A DNA stretch of 64,000 bases. Origin: Sthenelais limicola (Eukaryota; Annelida; Polychaeta; Phyllodocida; Sigalionidae). Below the pieces are notes generated by a model. That model was not told the DNA's origin. It made no database searches and was given only the letters and a program-made list of their open reading frames with translations. Shown piece by piece: positions 25,101-37,489 of this stretch; positions within the stretch are counted from its first letter, which is position 1, and each line of letters begins with the position of its first letter. The position numbers and the translations under genes are program-made. The stretch spans positions 127,024,755-127,088,754 of the forward strand of contig OW804094.1 in assembly GCA_942159475.1 (NCBI GenBank), read 5' to 3'.

Positions 25101-28100
25101 ATCCATCTACTTCTCGGGCAATAATAGCTCAACATATTTACAGTAAATTGCATCCATGTGGTGATAACCTGAAATCTAGCAAACGCCTAGTTTTCAAATA
25201 TATTTGTAAGCAAGGAATTTTGTGTCTGCAATAAATTCCTATAAGATTTGTATAGCCAAAAATAAGTAATCGTCTATGTTTTATCCAAAGTTTGCGCGTA
25301 TAAGTAAGCAAATAGGTGAGTAGGCAACGCTTTTGACTAGTGAAGGGTCAACATAGTTAGAAATCCATTCGATATTTCAATATTTCCAGAGCGAAGGTTA
25401 ACTCTGAAACCGACAGAAAGCTATTATGGCCAACCACCTATTAACTGGCCTACTTGGGTTCATCGATCTCCCTAAATTAACTTAATTGCATCAGCGGCTC
25501 TTTGCTAATACCAAACAGCTATACTTTGGTTAGGCTCGATGAAATTGTATTGACCACATTCCATGGCCATAGCTGTCGTCCCTTTGATTTGTGTTTTGTA
25601 TCTTTCCCATTCCCTCAGACCGTTTTAGTAAAATTGTTTTAAGGATTGATCTTCTTTAGATGTTGTTAGGCCAGAGTAATCTAGTCAAATGCCACTTTTC
25701 CATTTCAATTGAAATGATTTTCTGCATGGTTGCTGGCTTGATAAAGATAGATGTGTCACTTTCTTATCAGTGATATCAGTGGTGAGGTTAATAGTACCAA
25801 TCACACTCGCTCCCCCCTACAGCTGGTAGGGGACATAACGAGGGCGTTGGACTCATTCATACAGCAATCGCTGGCCACCTTATCTTGTTTGCCATGAACC
25901 TTGTTACATTCCTCATCATGCGATCATATCCAATGTTGCAACTTTAATGGCAATTATAGGAAAGTTTTATTGGCTTCCGCAAATAGCATGATGGCCAGGC
26001 TTTGATAATTGTGTAGAGGTCTCGGCGATGAAGCCGCGTACGTGGAAACTTCCAAGGGAAAACAAGACTATCATGTGATCATACAATGGTTTAGAAATCG
26101 TGTACCATTCTAACAATGAAATTATCAACAGTTTTTAGCACACAAATGATGATTGATAGACTTGGCAAAGTGGGAGAGTATTTCACATGTCATGTTTATA
26201 GGGTTGTTTATAATTAATTATTGCCCATTTCGTTTCATTTGTGCAAACACTAGGTAATATCTTCGAGAAAGTTCGATGAAATCAATAAATCAATGCAGAA
26301 TACAAATTCATATTCATTATATAAGTCAATGTATCAAACATTTCTCATAATGCAAATCTTACAATAAAGAAAAATGCCACCACTCTATATGGCGCTATTT
26401 ATCTTCACTCGCTTTCAGGGACTTCATGATTTGTTTGTAGACCTACCCTTTATCCATATCCTAAATGACAGCTCTAGCAAAGTGAACTACCAGAGAATCT
26501 GTAATCATGGTTTCCATCATTCACGAATAGAACTTTTCCACTTCAACAACTTTCGGTAACAGCCATTCAACTAACCTTTTGAAATCCAAGTCTCGATAAA
26601 GTCAGAAAGAAAAAAATACCTATATGGTATGTATTGGAGATCTTGACAGAATCTCATTCTAGCTTTATATAATATTTTCAATTTTACACTTCTCATCCAT
26701 TAACACATATATTCGCAATGGATGAAAAGGGAGCACATAGGCGTGCCCTTCGGATACTGATTGGGTCTGACAAGCAAAACACGGTGAACACTCTTTCACG
26801 CACACGACGCCCCGTATTAATTCCTCCAGATCCGATTTGATCTAACGCCACTTGGAACACAGATTGAAAGTGAGTGGTTTCCGCGTAGCCGGTGGGGGAT
26901 GTGTATGGGGATTACTGGCCGGCGACCCTCCAGGGCAGGGCAAGGTCATTGGGAGACTGGAGGCACTCTGAACTCAATGCCGCTCCCTTGACACAACGAG
27001 AACGAAAGACACAAAGCTAGCATTTCGCTCCCACCGACGCTAGTCGCGCATCGATTTCCTAGAAGCTTAGATTTGGTGACGTCGTCGTGAATGACTTGAC
27101 CGCTTGGGGTCGTGGAAGTGCCCTGCAGCACCGCTGGTGGCGCTGTAAGCAGCGTTGTCCCGGAAGTCACAAGAGCACAGCGTTTGAATGACATTCGAAT
27201 CTAGAGGGCATCCAACAAAGTCATTTTTGAAGCATACAACAGCCTAAAGCAACTCTCTCGCAATTCCCTTTTCCTACACAGAGTTTTATTTGATCGAACG
27301 AAAGCAAGTATTTGATAGATTTATACGTGAGTAATGTTTTTAAAAAATCAATACTCATTACTTGCGGTAGACTTTTAATAATACGGAATCATGACCTCAG
27401 CCCGCAAATCCAGTATACTTAGTGAGTTCAGCAAAAGGATTAGAAGTCATCTTGACGTCAGTCTATCCATCTTGTTTATCTTTCTAAGTGCCAGTGTTTC
27501 CATTTTAGTTTCCAAGTAGCTTTTTTCCTTGTCAGACCCTAAAGGCTTAAAAGGCAGTCAGTGTAAGAAGCAAGTGAAACAGGAAGGGAGGTAATCCTTA
27601 GCTGGTCAGCGAAAGATGGTTTGAGTGATGGCATCATTTATCTAACCCTGACAGCTATTTGTACCCCAAATCGAGCATGAAATCTACAACTGACGGAGTC
27701 AGTCTTGCAGACTAGACCAGCCTTGTAGCAGTCTATCACAACATTTGTTACAGGGGAACTGTCTGGGTGCGCACGTCCTGTTCTTGGGACTCGCACGGCT
27801 TGCCCCATCCCCAATGACTGCCCCTGTAGCGTGACCCTTGAGGGGGAAAAAAATCTCCACCTTCTCCCCCGCGACCACTGAGGCCTTTATACGTATAGGC
27901 CAAGCGACCCCAGCCCTGCAAAGACATGTCCCGGAGAAATTTACCGTCCTGCGCCCGAAAATGGGTCATATATATTCGCCGCCATTTACATGTTCGATGG
28001 GGATGCAGTGTTCGAGTCCATTACCCCGGCGCAATAACCCCAGTCGTAATGGTCAGAGATGGAGAAATAGGGAAAGGCTTTGGGAGAATAGATGACTGGC

Positions 28101-29551
28101 GAAGACGTGGCGCGCTCCCTGGTGGGCGAATGGGTGACGCAGATAAGGTTGGGATGGATTTATATTTGTGACTGCTACTTTGCCCGATGGTTTCCCTCAC
28201 AATGCAGCCACAACACCGGCCGCTGACGGTCCCCCACAACACTCCTCAACGCTTGGCTCTGTTTCCCCAAGCGGAAAATTGTCAGATTGATGTTTCATTT
28301 GGCCGGCTATTTCTGGTCGGTAATGGCCCGAGTGTGTTACAACTGGAGGTTTTATGTCCGTCGCCTAGAGGTTCATGGGGAGGAGAGGGGTTCCGAACCA
28401 ATTTCTGCTTCATCCACGGGTTCTTTCACCATTGGCCTATTCGGAGGGGAATTTAATTGAGACATGCTATTGGCGAAATTAGTTGCTTGAATCTCGCCTT
28501 CATAACCATTAATTCCATTTATCAGCGGGAAGTATCAAATCAATTATAAGAGGTTCCCATTTCCAATATCACCTTAAAAGCTAGCGCCAGAGCACCCTAT
28601 TACACTGACCCAATCTGTGTCTTATTCTTTGCACGTTCGCCTTTAATTTGTCAAGCAGGGAAATCCTCGTAGGAAGAAAAAGGGAATAAAGTACGAGGCA
28701 AGGAGCGTAACAGCCAAGTATTTCTACCAACTCGCTACTCCTATTTCCTCCTGTACCTATTAGCATATCGACTCATCAGGATGGTTTTTTAATAAATATT
28801 TAAGGCTTATATCTGGCGGACTAGAGTTTGGGGTATTGAATGGCCCTGTGCAAATCGATAACTGTCTGTGAAGTAATTATAGTTTAGCAAACTTAGACAC
28901 CCTTGTCGCTTCAATAAGTCAGGCCAGTGCTGATCCATTGAACTTTCTTGAATAATGAGATCACTCGACTTGTTTTAACCAGCCTGATCGTAGTTAAAGC
29001 GATTAGAGATTGGAGGGGCTTTTTCTTGTCTTGGCTAAATCTAGGTTGTTGGTCAACAGCCAACGCCAATAGGGGTGAAGAGGAGGGGTCCTGGAAGTGA
29101 CACGCATTGACCAGGTGGAAGTGAAAGCTGCTCAATAAGTTAGAGGTGGAGGTCACACGTATCTGACAGTCCAGACTAGTTTAGGCTCTGGAAAAACTTA
29201 AGGCCACTTACTGATACAATAAGATGCAAGCTGCAAGACCATGCCAAGTCAAACAGGTCATAGTTCCATCGATATAAACACTGCATCACGTTTTTCTCAC
29301 TTTCTTCGGCTCCCAGAGGACTAATTTCTTTGTCTAAATTTCAGACTTACTATAGCACTTATCTCTATTTATCAGATCCTTTTTATTCGTCTTTACACAT
29401 ACATCTCTATCAGAACCGACTCCTCTCTCTTTTTCTCCCCAATATCCAATAGCTATATAGTTGTCAAATTCACTATCTTTGATTGAGATTATAGATGTCA
29501 TGATGTTTACCATCATTGGAATCCGCTTGACCTCATCTTGTCCTTGATACC
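19124..29551. other. No gene or element recognised over ~10 kb
   Basis: A long repeat-poor stretch. AT-rich, homeodomain-site-like text (TAATTA, ATTAAT) is frequent at about 20200-20650, and GC-balanced patches occur at 22000-23300 and 26700-28450. No splice-bounded conserved exon could be identified. The absence of repeats contrasts with 13377-19123. Confidence 0.4.
27453..27460. promoter_or_regulatory. CRE palindrome TGACGTCA
   Basis: A second full CRE consensus, near a half-site at 27078. Chance occurrence is not excluded. Confidence 0.2.
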
Positions 29552-29862
29552 TTAAAGCTGCATTCAGCTATTATGACAAAGATAACCTTACCAAATTCAC
29601 TCAAATTATGACCTATAGGACTGAATTAATCAATATTTTGCTGCTGATATATATAATATGCTTATACAAGAAGTCATCATTTGAAACGATTCGGGTGGGC
29701 CCTAGGTAAATACAAAAAGGACATTTTAGAAGACCTGTAGACGAGCAGACAGAATCCACCGAAATTTCCGTCTAATGTCTTTTAGATTGGTTGGAAAAGA
29801 ATGGAAGAAAATGTAGAAAACATGTTGTTTTCTACCGACCTTAACTGAAAGTGTAGCTTTAA
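29552..29862 (-). mobile_element. TTAA-flanked MITE, family A copy 2
   Basis: A 303-bp element (29556-29858) with TTAA on both sides lies in reverse orientation to copy 1. The plus-strand left end is AGCTGCATTCAGCTATTA. The right end reverse-complements to AGCTACACTTTCAGTTA. On the minus strand the interior shows the family blocks TTCCATTCTTTTCCAACC then AATCTAAAAGAC, and CAGCAGCAAAATATTGATTA then CAGTCCTATAGGTCATAA. It is non-coding and clearly homologous to the copies at 13377, 37109 and 43444. Confidence 0.85.
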
Positions 29863-30574
29863 AATTCATCTTTTGCTACTTATGACTCTGACTTATGATT
29901 TTTCTGTAACTCAATACAAATAAAATAGCAAATTACCTACTATGAATGTATGTATACACACATAGATGATGCCCACTTTGTGGTCCACCTACGCCTTTAA
30001 ACAGGTCTCTTCAAAGAAACTCTTATGCGTCCTGATGACCATTAATTGATATATTTTATTTTTATTGGCCTTGTACACTTAAATTATTTACAAAGTACAC
30101 ATAAGGACAATGGTGGTTAATTTCATGCGTTGCCAAGTTAGTCAGATATTAAACGTTAACCAAGTACTACCAAATTTAATATGATACGACGAATATAGCC
30201 TAAACGAGTGAATAGTGTGAATTACTAGTCTTATTAAATAACTCTCTCTTCTTTAACTATAATTTAACTATAAGGGACCATGTGGAAGAGTTATGGCTGC
30301 TACAGAAAGGGGCTGCTCCCTTTTCCGGCGTAAATTCTTATCATTATGTAAAAGAACATTTGCACTGATTTCGGAAATAAACAATTTACATACGTACATA
30401 CAATTAACTACCCTCCACGCAACGATCACATAAATGTTCTGAATTAGGTCTGTCCATACAGAAATTTGGAATACCACATGCTCGCAGACCATAACATATG
30501 ACAAATCATCAGGGAATATATTTGTACGGTATATCGCTATATCGGTGGGGGCCGTCCTTAAAAATGGTGGACTT

Positions 30575-30650
30575 GTAGGGTTGTAAAAAAGTTGTTGTTG
30601 CAATGTGTTTATTTTGCACAAGCTTTCGGGCTTTACTTGCCCCTCATCAG
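30575..30650 (-). other. Hammerhead-like hairpin-GAAA element, copy 1
   Basis: On the minus strand the sequence reads CTGATGAG, then GGGC, an AAGTAAA loop, GCCC, and GAAAGCTTGTGC. This matches the hammerhead ribozyme order CUGAUGA - helix II - GAAA. Downstream, TTGTGCAA can pair with a TTGCAACAA stretch, followed by CAACTTTTTTAC. Hammerhead motifs are known in the terminal repeats of Penelope-like retroelements. I could not place a proper UH cleavage site joined to helix III and helix I, so catalysis is not supported. The repeat shares GCCCGAAAGCTTGTG with 36348-36414. Confidence 0.55.
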
Positions 30651-30877
30651 TTGAGATTGTCACCTTTATTGTCAGTATATGTCTAGGTATGAAACTAATA
30701 GCCAACTTGCATTTCGAAGGGCGGATGAACGGGTTCTATTTTAGTATGGGAATATTTGAAGTTCATACAGGTCTGCCAAATCATGCATAACGATTTGTTG
30801 CTACTGCAATGGGACCTCAGACCCCATGATCCCCTTTGCAAAATGGTGTCCGCGCAAGTGGGCTTTTGGTCGTAGAT

Positions 30878-30925
30878 AATTGAATTGAATTGAATTGAAA
30901 AATACTTTATTTGTCTGAGGTTTTA
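30878..30925 (-). mobile_element. LINE 3' end with (TTCAA)n tail
   Basis: On the minus strand GACAAATAAAGTATTTTT runs into four units of TTCAA (plus strand TTGAA repeats at 30879-30900). A GACAAATAAA signal followed by a short-unit microsatellite is the usual 3' end of CR1/L2-type elements. The element body would lie to the right (above 30925), but I see no clear RT coding there. Confidence 0.5.
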
Positions 30926-31221
30926 CAGAGTTTAGACGAATAGGTGACCAGGCTTCTGGATAAAATCCGGGTCTTCCAGCCGCCACCTCATTATAGAAAG
31001 ACATCTATACTAACAGAGAGACTGGCTAAGATAATAATGATAATGATAGTATCCCGTGTTTGTCTTTCATGTGCTTTGAGTAGATTATTCTCAACACATG
31101 GTTGAGCAAAGGTAAACATAACTAATATCATAGTTTTATCTTATAAGTAATTATTTACTTCATTTCCACAACATTTCACATATTTGAGTACTCAAAGAAT
31201 ATTATTATTACGCAAACTGGA

Positions 31222-31249
31222 AATCAATCAATCATTCAATCAATCAATA
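31222..31249. repeat. (ATCA)n microsatellite
   Basis: A short tetranucleotide run with one interruption (ATTC). It may be the tail of another retroposon, since it lies near the LINE end at 30878, but no element body is recognised. Confidence 0.6.
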
Positions 31250-34200
31250 GTATATGTATGTTGAATGTTATTGCTGAAATAAGATACTTCAACAAACAAA
31301 CTAAGCACTTAGCAGCGTACATGTATAATTGATTAGTCCTAATATATGAGAGCACACAGTGCGCCAGCAGTCTGGTCCTAGTTTCGTGCAGTAAAGCTGC
31401 GCCTCCCACTCATATTCTTGTCACACAAGTGCCCCCACAGGTTCCGGTCATCTTCTGCGGCAATAGAGTATATGGCAAACTTTCTACGCCACTTCGGACT
31501 TCAGAGGAACTAGTATTTCCACCAAAAGAATATCCAAGCAAATTGCAATTTGCACAATAGTTTGTCCTTGCGAACATATATATATATACTCTCCCTGAAA
31601 AAAATGCTCTCGCCTTGTTCGTTGTTCTTGCGCTAGTTCCAGTCCCCAAAGCTGCATACGCGCTTGCTTGCTTGCAAGAGGCATTTTCAGGAACATCTGG
31701 TGTCATTGCATTTGACACTGTCCGACCAATCAGTCCCAATCAAGCTCAGGCTGGGTCCGACCGCCTGCATGGATACACCAGTGTACCTGGAGAAAATGAC
31801 ATTAATTTTGCATTCCCTTGGTGTGTCAGTTAATGAAGGTAGCGCTCTGTCAGACCTCGGGCATTTGGGGTGATGGGTGGACAAGGGGGTAACACAATAG
31901 TGGTCACTGCTTGTTGCATCTGACAAGAACAAGCACTGGCCTCCCGGTGTAACACCCCCGCCCGCACCATCCACTTGTCTTCGCTCGCCATGTTATTAGA
32001 TTTACATGCTAAACGATGTGGATTCTGTGGACAGGGACCTGGTTGGTATATTAGGCCACGTACAAGTTAGAGGTGAGGTGACGAGGGGCCCTGCTAGAGT
32101 ACAGGACCCGTGACCCGGGGGCCTAAATCCATTACTTCCTTAAGAGCAGGACTTTTTTCTTCCCTACGTGATGAGGTTTTGGGTAACCGGGATGTACAAG
32201 GTTGTTTGTAAAGTTCAGGAGCGACTCGTTGAAGAGAATACTTGAATCAATTTGTTGGTAATTGAGGACCGTAGTTTTTATTCGCCAAATGTTTAGTATT
32301 ACCATTAAATAGATACAAAGTTCTAATGGATGACAGGTATTATCAACCCAACTTTCTTGAACACAATTTACTGTAACTTTTGGAATGAAATTGATTATTC
32401 AAATAGGTTAATATTGAGTTTCGCCTAATCAAAGGTCAAAAATATTTATGGCATTGAGTTACAGATAGAACTTTCAGAAGTGGCTTCTTTCCATTTCAAT
32501 TGCGACGAGAATTCAGGACAGTTGGCGCTAGACCAGATACACTTCGATTGTATTGCTGATAAAACCTATAGTATTCTATCACAATTTTACAGCCTGACAA
32601 CTCCCCTTAATTAAAGGCAATAAAGAAAATAAAGATATGCTGCAAGCAAGTTAAGCGATATAAGTGACCTAGCTCTATCTATGTGGGAATGGAGAACTGC
32701 ATGTGTTCACATTTATCTGAGATTAAATCACATACATCAAGAATCCTCACTGTTTTTACGCCACTGCATGGCATTCCACAGGGTAGAGCTATATTCCAGA
32801 AAAAGTGCTATTAGTCGAGATTCTTTAATTCTACCCATCATGTTTTCCCCGGTGTCATTCTAGTCACGATCTGCGAGGTGATATGGTACCATCCGACAGT
32901 GACAGACGCCAAGCCATATGCCATAGACAACGTCACTGGCACATCTCAACGGCACCTGCTCGGCTACCACACTGCCTATATCGTAGGTTCATTTACATAA
33001 TGCGAATTAGCAGTCGCGCCTTGTCATTCAGGCCAGACATGGGCTGCGAATGACGCGAATACTCTGATCTCCACGGACCCTCTTCAACGTGGCTAATTCT
33101 ATCACTTCACAATCCTATATACTTGTAACTCGTGTAATAAACATACACGAAGCCACTTGAAACGTCCATACTCGTTAGATCCAAAATCAATTTCATCACT
33201 TTCTTCCCAGGTTTTGAGAGGTGGCAACGAAGTTACCATTCCTGTAAGTAGGTTCCAGGCAGGCAGCAAGGAAAGCACTGTTTGACTAATAGAAACATAA
33301 GCATGGCATATGGCAGAAGAAGTTATACGAAGGTTATATAACATGCAGGCGCTTCCCTGGCAGATTTCACATCAAACCTGAGAAGCCATCACAAGTAAAC
33401 GTCCGAACTCAAACACCTTAACATTTTATCTAAAACTTTAATAATGGTTTATGTGAAATGTTTCGTGTAAAACAGTTTACTCCTTATTGGTATATATAGG
33501 AACGTGTATAGGTAGAAAAGCTCATAATTAAATCAACACTCTAAGATTGATTATTAATTCCAATTACGTTTTTATCAGTGGTAAATAGAACTATAATTCT
33601 CAGACTACCAAGAAAATGGAGAGAGCTCTAGAGAGAGAGAGAAAATATCCATTGCAAGTCTATCCACGGGAGATATGCAGTACCGAATAGGTAATGCTTC
33701 GAAACCATATGCATAATTTTCTGTGGAATAATTACGCCAGCGCTAATGACCTTGCTAGAAAGATAATGCACATTTACAGGGAGACCACCCTTAGATAGTG
33801 GACTTAGTTTTATAGTCTCTCAGTTAAGAACTCCCCGTTATGTTGCTGGCCCTAAATCATACTTAACGCTTGCCTACACTGTTTGGAGAATACAAAAAGG
33901 GTGCTTGCTTCCTAGTTACCTAAACAGGTCGTACCTACCCAACCAGTATACCACAATTAAACGTAATAGACTTGTGATGGTTCCTTAACATCAGGTCTCG
34001 AAGTTACTATGGTTTCTGGAGCTTTTCCCCCATCCCGAGTCCCTTTGGTAGGAGTATTAGTCCTCTGGGGAACCGCGATGCATGTAGAGAGGTTGTTCTT
34101 GCCCGGAAGCAATTCCCATGAGGAGTCATCCTACCTGTTTTCATGTCTAAATGACTGTTGCTTATGGGGCGGGGGTTACAGTGTTCTATCCCTGCCCCTA

Positions 34201-35170
34201 TGTGTCAGGAGAAGCTTGTAGGGCATTAATGTAGCACCTGCAGTCATGGGGCTATCTCACAGTGCGTGCAACACTCTTATGTCTGTATCTCGCATTCACA
34301 ATGTTAATATCTCCTATATACAATTCATGGCATCATTCTTACATAGGCCATCCATGTAACGAGCATGTGAGAAATACAATAAAGCAAATGAGGCTGCATA
34401 CATTGCCTGGATGTGTATGCATTAGCTTTCTGCACCTCGGGCAGTTATGAACCCCTAACATGCACGTGCTGGTCGCTCTAAAGTCAGAGATACATAACTG
34501 TCTGCAAGTGTTGAATACATGAACAAATGAATAATGCAACTGACTGTGAATTGTTCTTATGAACGTGATATGTGTCGCCCAAGAGCTGAGACTGAAAGGC
34601 ATCTTTGGTCCAACGCTTCCCTATAATTATTGACCTATTGGCTTCTACTTCTTCCAGCAATTTGCAAAAGCAATACAGGGAGAAAACATCATACGATCAT
34701 TCGAGTTTCATAAAACATAAATACATTAAAGATGATTTTAGCTACGGAAATGGTCATTGTTGACGACAGAAATATATATGTATATTTTTTAAACAGTTTA
34801 TAAGGCAGATTTTCACAATGTGATATGTCTCATCTCCTCTAAAGGTATGTACAATTTTAACGATTAACTTCAATACATGATGACGAATATAGTGAGAGCA
34901 TTCTCCTCAGTTGTATGAGTTAGACAAAGAATTTTACATATATTAGTACATTACACCAACGATTCTTTTGCATTTAGGCCTCTATTCTAAAAATCACACA
35001 TACATTTCATAAGAATACATTCGCTCTCGATAAGAATAGCTGTTTCACCACTTAACACAGATTTCGTTATAACAATAACAATCTTTTCTCGTTGCTTCAT
35101 GGTACTAACTAAATTTGCCAATGCCATTTTGTTTCAATTCAAAACAATATAACATCAGTTTATCCAGTTG
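31250..35170. other. No gene recognised
   Basis: Unique sequence. A minus-strand frame of 109 codons (31410-31739) overlaps plus-strand frames of similar size and has no recognised domain. 34700-35170 may be the 3' UTR of the decayed minus-strand LINE, but it has no identifiable tail. Confidence 0.4.
33619..33643 (+). repeat. (GA)n tract
   Basis: Short GA dinucleotide run interrupted by GCTCTA. Confidence 0.8.
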
Positions 35171-35605
35171 TCAGACATGCGTTTTCAACAATGGCCATGC
35201 CATTTTCTTGGCATTTACAGGAAGTTTATTCCAAACTCTTGGGCCTTGGTAGTGTGCATGGCGACCTTCTTAATTTTTCAGTTCGTGGATTTTTCAACAC
35301 GAGATTGACACCCTCAGCCTGTCGAGTTGCTCGAGGCATGTCCTGAATCATCTTAGCATTTTCTTTAAAATTAAACATGAGATTCTGAATTGCAATATTA
35401 CTTTTTTTTTTAAATTTTATAATTTTGAGGTTCGCACACATTTCAGCAAGGCTGAGTTGTTCAACATTAATTTTACATATACCAATCTGACAGCTCTATT
35501 TAAAGCACTTTGTATTTTATTTATATTTATTTTTAATATCTGCAATTGACATTTGCTGGCATCTAATTTCAACCTGTTATCAGTCATCCATTTACTAATA
35601 GAATA
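35171..35605 (-). pseudogene. Decayed LINE reverse transcriptase, C-terminal part
   Basis: Reading the minus strand, three reverse-transcriptase C-terminal segments can be recognised. First comes a block D-like SISKWMTDNRLKLDASK next to 35605. It is followed in the same frame by a thumb-like INKIQSALNRAVRLVY; these two are normally separated by over 100 residues, so an internal deletion has joined them. A stop and frame change follow. Then ATRQAEGVNLVLKNPRTEKL appears, and one base out of frame HYQGPRVWNKLP and NAKKMAWPLLKTHV run to a TGA at 35171-35173. The pattern TRQ...PRT...YQGP.VWN.LP is the standard C-terminal signature of CR1/L2/I-type LINEs. An AT dinucleotide expansion lies at the upstream end. 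It differs from the RT at 40465-42588 and represents an older element. The coding assignment is by eye from translation. Confidence 0.85.
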
Positions 35606-36347
35606 TATATATATATTCTGATAAATATATATTGTTGGTAAGTTTATAAATCGTTTAGTTTCGAAACTTAGATTTTTAACAATCTGATTAGGAAGGATTA
35701 GATTCGAAATGTTGTAATAAATTAAGTGATAACCAACAATAAAGTTTTAGCATCGTCTCCAAAAGGCGAACACGACCAAGTGCACAAACAAATGAAAATA
35801 AGTCCCGAATAGAAGATTGAGTGTAACATTTGTAATCGTTCCCTTAGCCAGTCCTTCCCGAAAGAGAAACAATCGGATAAATCAAACGTCAGCTTCTATG
35901 TGATGTACGTTCTATTAAATCACGACCATGATGGGGATGCTATAACAGATGGACATATGTGACATTTTGAATCCCTTATCATGATGTATTGAAGCAGCTT
36001 CAATCCGTTTGGTATGCAGCAGTCAAAAGCCACGTTAATTCTCCAGTGGCGCTCGAACTGATAGGCTGCACATTTTCCTACCGAATTCCACTGGATATAA
36101 AAAAGCTTTTTTCCCCTGGTTACTGTTGAATAGTCTAGGTATCAGTGGTAGCAGAATATAATAGTTCCGAGTGCAGGTCATGACACAAACATTAACTGAA
36201 GCGGTAAATTAGCAATCTCTTAAGTCTAAATTTGATTTGATGATCTGGTGAAGTGAATTCTAGTATGACATGAACTCTAATTTAGGATAATTTAGTTTAG
36301 AGTTGAGAATACCTGTAGAAGAATTGGTGTGAATTTTTCCTACTTCC

Positions 36348-36414
36348 ACCTGAAGTAGGGCGTCTATAGCCCGAAAGCTTGTGTAATCAATAAAAATCAT
36401 AATCAACAACTTTT
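36348..36414 (+). other. Hairpin-GAAA element, copy 2 (degenerate core)
   Basis: The plus strand reads CCTGAAGTA, GGGC, loop GTCTATA, GCCC, GAAAGCTTGTG, then an ATAAAAAT stretch and CAACAACTTTT. The helix II stem and GAAA are intact, but CTGATGA is changed to CTGAAGT, so a hammerhead would be inactive. It is in the opposite orientation to copy 1 and 5.7 kb away. It shares a 15-bp exact match and the tail CAACAACTTTT with copy 1. Confidence 0.55.
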
Positions 36415-37108
36415 AATGTTATCAACATCGATTCATCATTTCCACCCAGGCCCTAACCGATATACAGCGATATTCTCCCCTTCTACCATTTTTCCTACTT
36501 GTTATAGTAAGTGCATCAGATATCGTGCTTGTTTATGTCTTTACTATTTTCTCACTGACGATCATAGAATGTGCACTGCAAACAACACGGACGTCTTTGT
36601 TCTAAAGATGTTTTGAATACACTTTTCTTGTACCTACTCAGGATATGCCTTCTCTCGTGTCACGTACACAAAAGCGTTTAGATACGTCAAGACCGTCTTC
36701 AAGCATCTATGCGACTGTAAAACTGTTAGCCTAAAGCGTCTTTACAACCGCGTAGGTGTTAAAACTGTCTTCTGCAATGTATAAGAAAAAGTTTAGGAAA
36801 TCGTTTAAAGAATCAGTTACAGATAATTTGGGTGTGGAAAATCTTTTAGGGGAGTGTTTAAGAAACTGTGGTTGAGCATTTAGAATCCTGAACTTGTTAT
36901 AATTGTATGTCTGAAAATACATTTGTCACTCATGACCATCATGTTTGGAAATTGTTGACCTAACTAACTTTTTAAAATAATAAAAGAATTATGAAATGCA
37001 TTCTGAAACTAGATCTGATTAATTTACATTAGTCAAATTACATGTTTTACCTACTCTATTATTTAGTTCTATCTGAAATGACCTCTGCCACCTGAAATTC
37101 CATATAAT

Positions 37109-37489
37109 AAAAAGCTGCATTATGACTTATCATCAATTTTTCACTTTTTGTTCCGTTCTTTTCCGACCCATCTGAAAGATATTTTACTCACATTTCTTCG
37201 ATACTATGCGCGTAATGAAATACACTAGCCAGGTTTCTTTTTCATCCGATCCCATCTCATTATTATTATTCATTTGGTGAAATACACATTATACCAGATT
37301 CATAATAGTCCTGTTTCTTTGGCATAACATAACCGTTATAACCTGTTATATTTTGGACTTCAACTTTCTGTATGATAAACTTATAACAGCAGAAAAATAT
37401 TGATATCCTCAATCAGTCCCATAAGTCAAACAATGAGTTAATTTGGTAAGACACATTTGGTGTCGTAATAGTTGAGAATGCACCTTTAA
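37109..37489 (+). mobile_element. TTAA-flanked MITE, family A copy 3
   Basis: An element of about 373 bp (37113-37485) lies in the same orientation as copy 1. The right flank is an intact TTAA at 37486-37489; the left flank has decayed to AAAA. The left end reads AGCTGCATTATGACTTA and the right end, reverse-complemented, AGGTGCATTCTCAACTATTA. Internal blocks match copy 1 closely: GTTCCGTTCTTTTCC then CCCATCTGAAAG, and TATAACAGCAG then AATATTGATA then CAGTCCCATAAGTCAAACAA. The extra length relative to copy 1 lies in the AT-rich middle. Confidence 0.85.

Noticed and set aside
27995..28030. B-box-like TGTTCGAGTCC followed by ATTACCCC
   Set aside because: No A-box within a sensible distance and no pairing acceptor stem.
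30575..30650. Functional hammerhead ribozyme
   Set aside because: CUGAUGA, helix II and GAAA are present, but I could not find a UH cleavage site correctly joined to helices I and III, so only a hammerhead-like relic is reported.
30268..30705. 145-codon minus-strand frame
   Set aside because: It runs through the hairpin-GAAA element copy 1 and AT-rich flank; no protein similarity recognised.
31410..31739. 109-codon minus-strand frame with a Cys-containing segment
   Set aside because: Overlapping frames are open on the other strand and no family is recognised; not enough to call an exon.
35600..35619. AT-rich 20-bp palindrome
   Set aside because: It is an alternating AT microsatellite at the edge of the LINE relic, so the symmetry is trivial.
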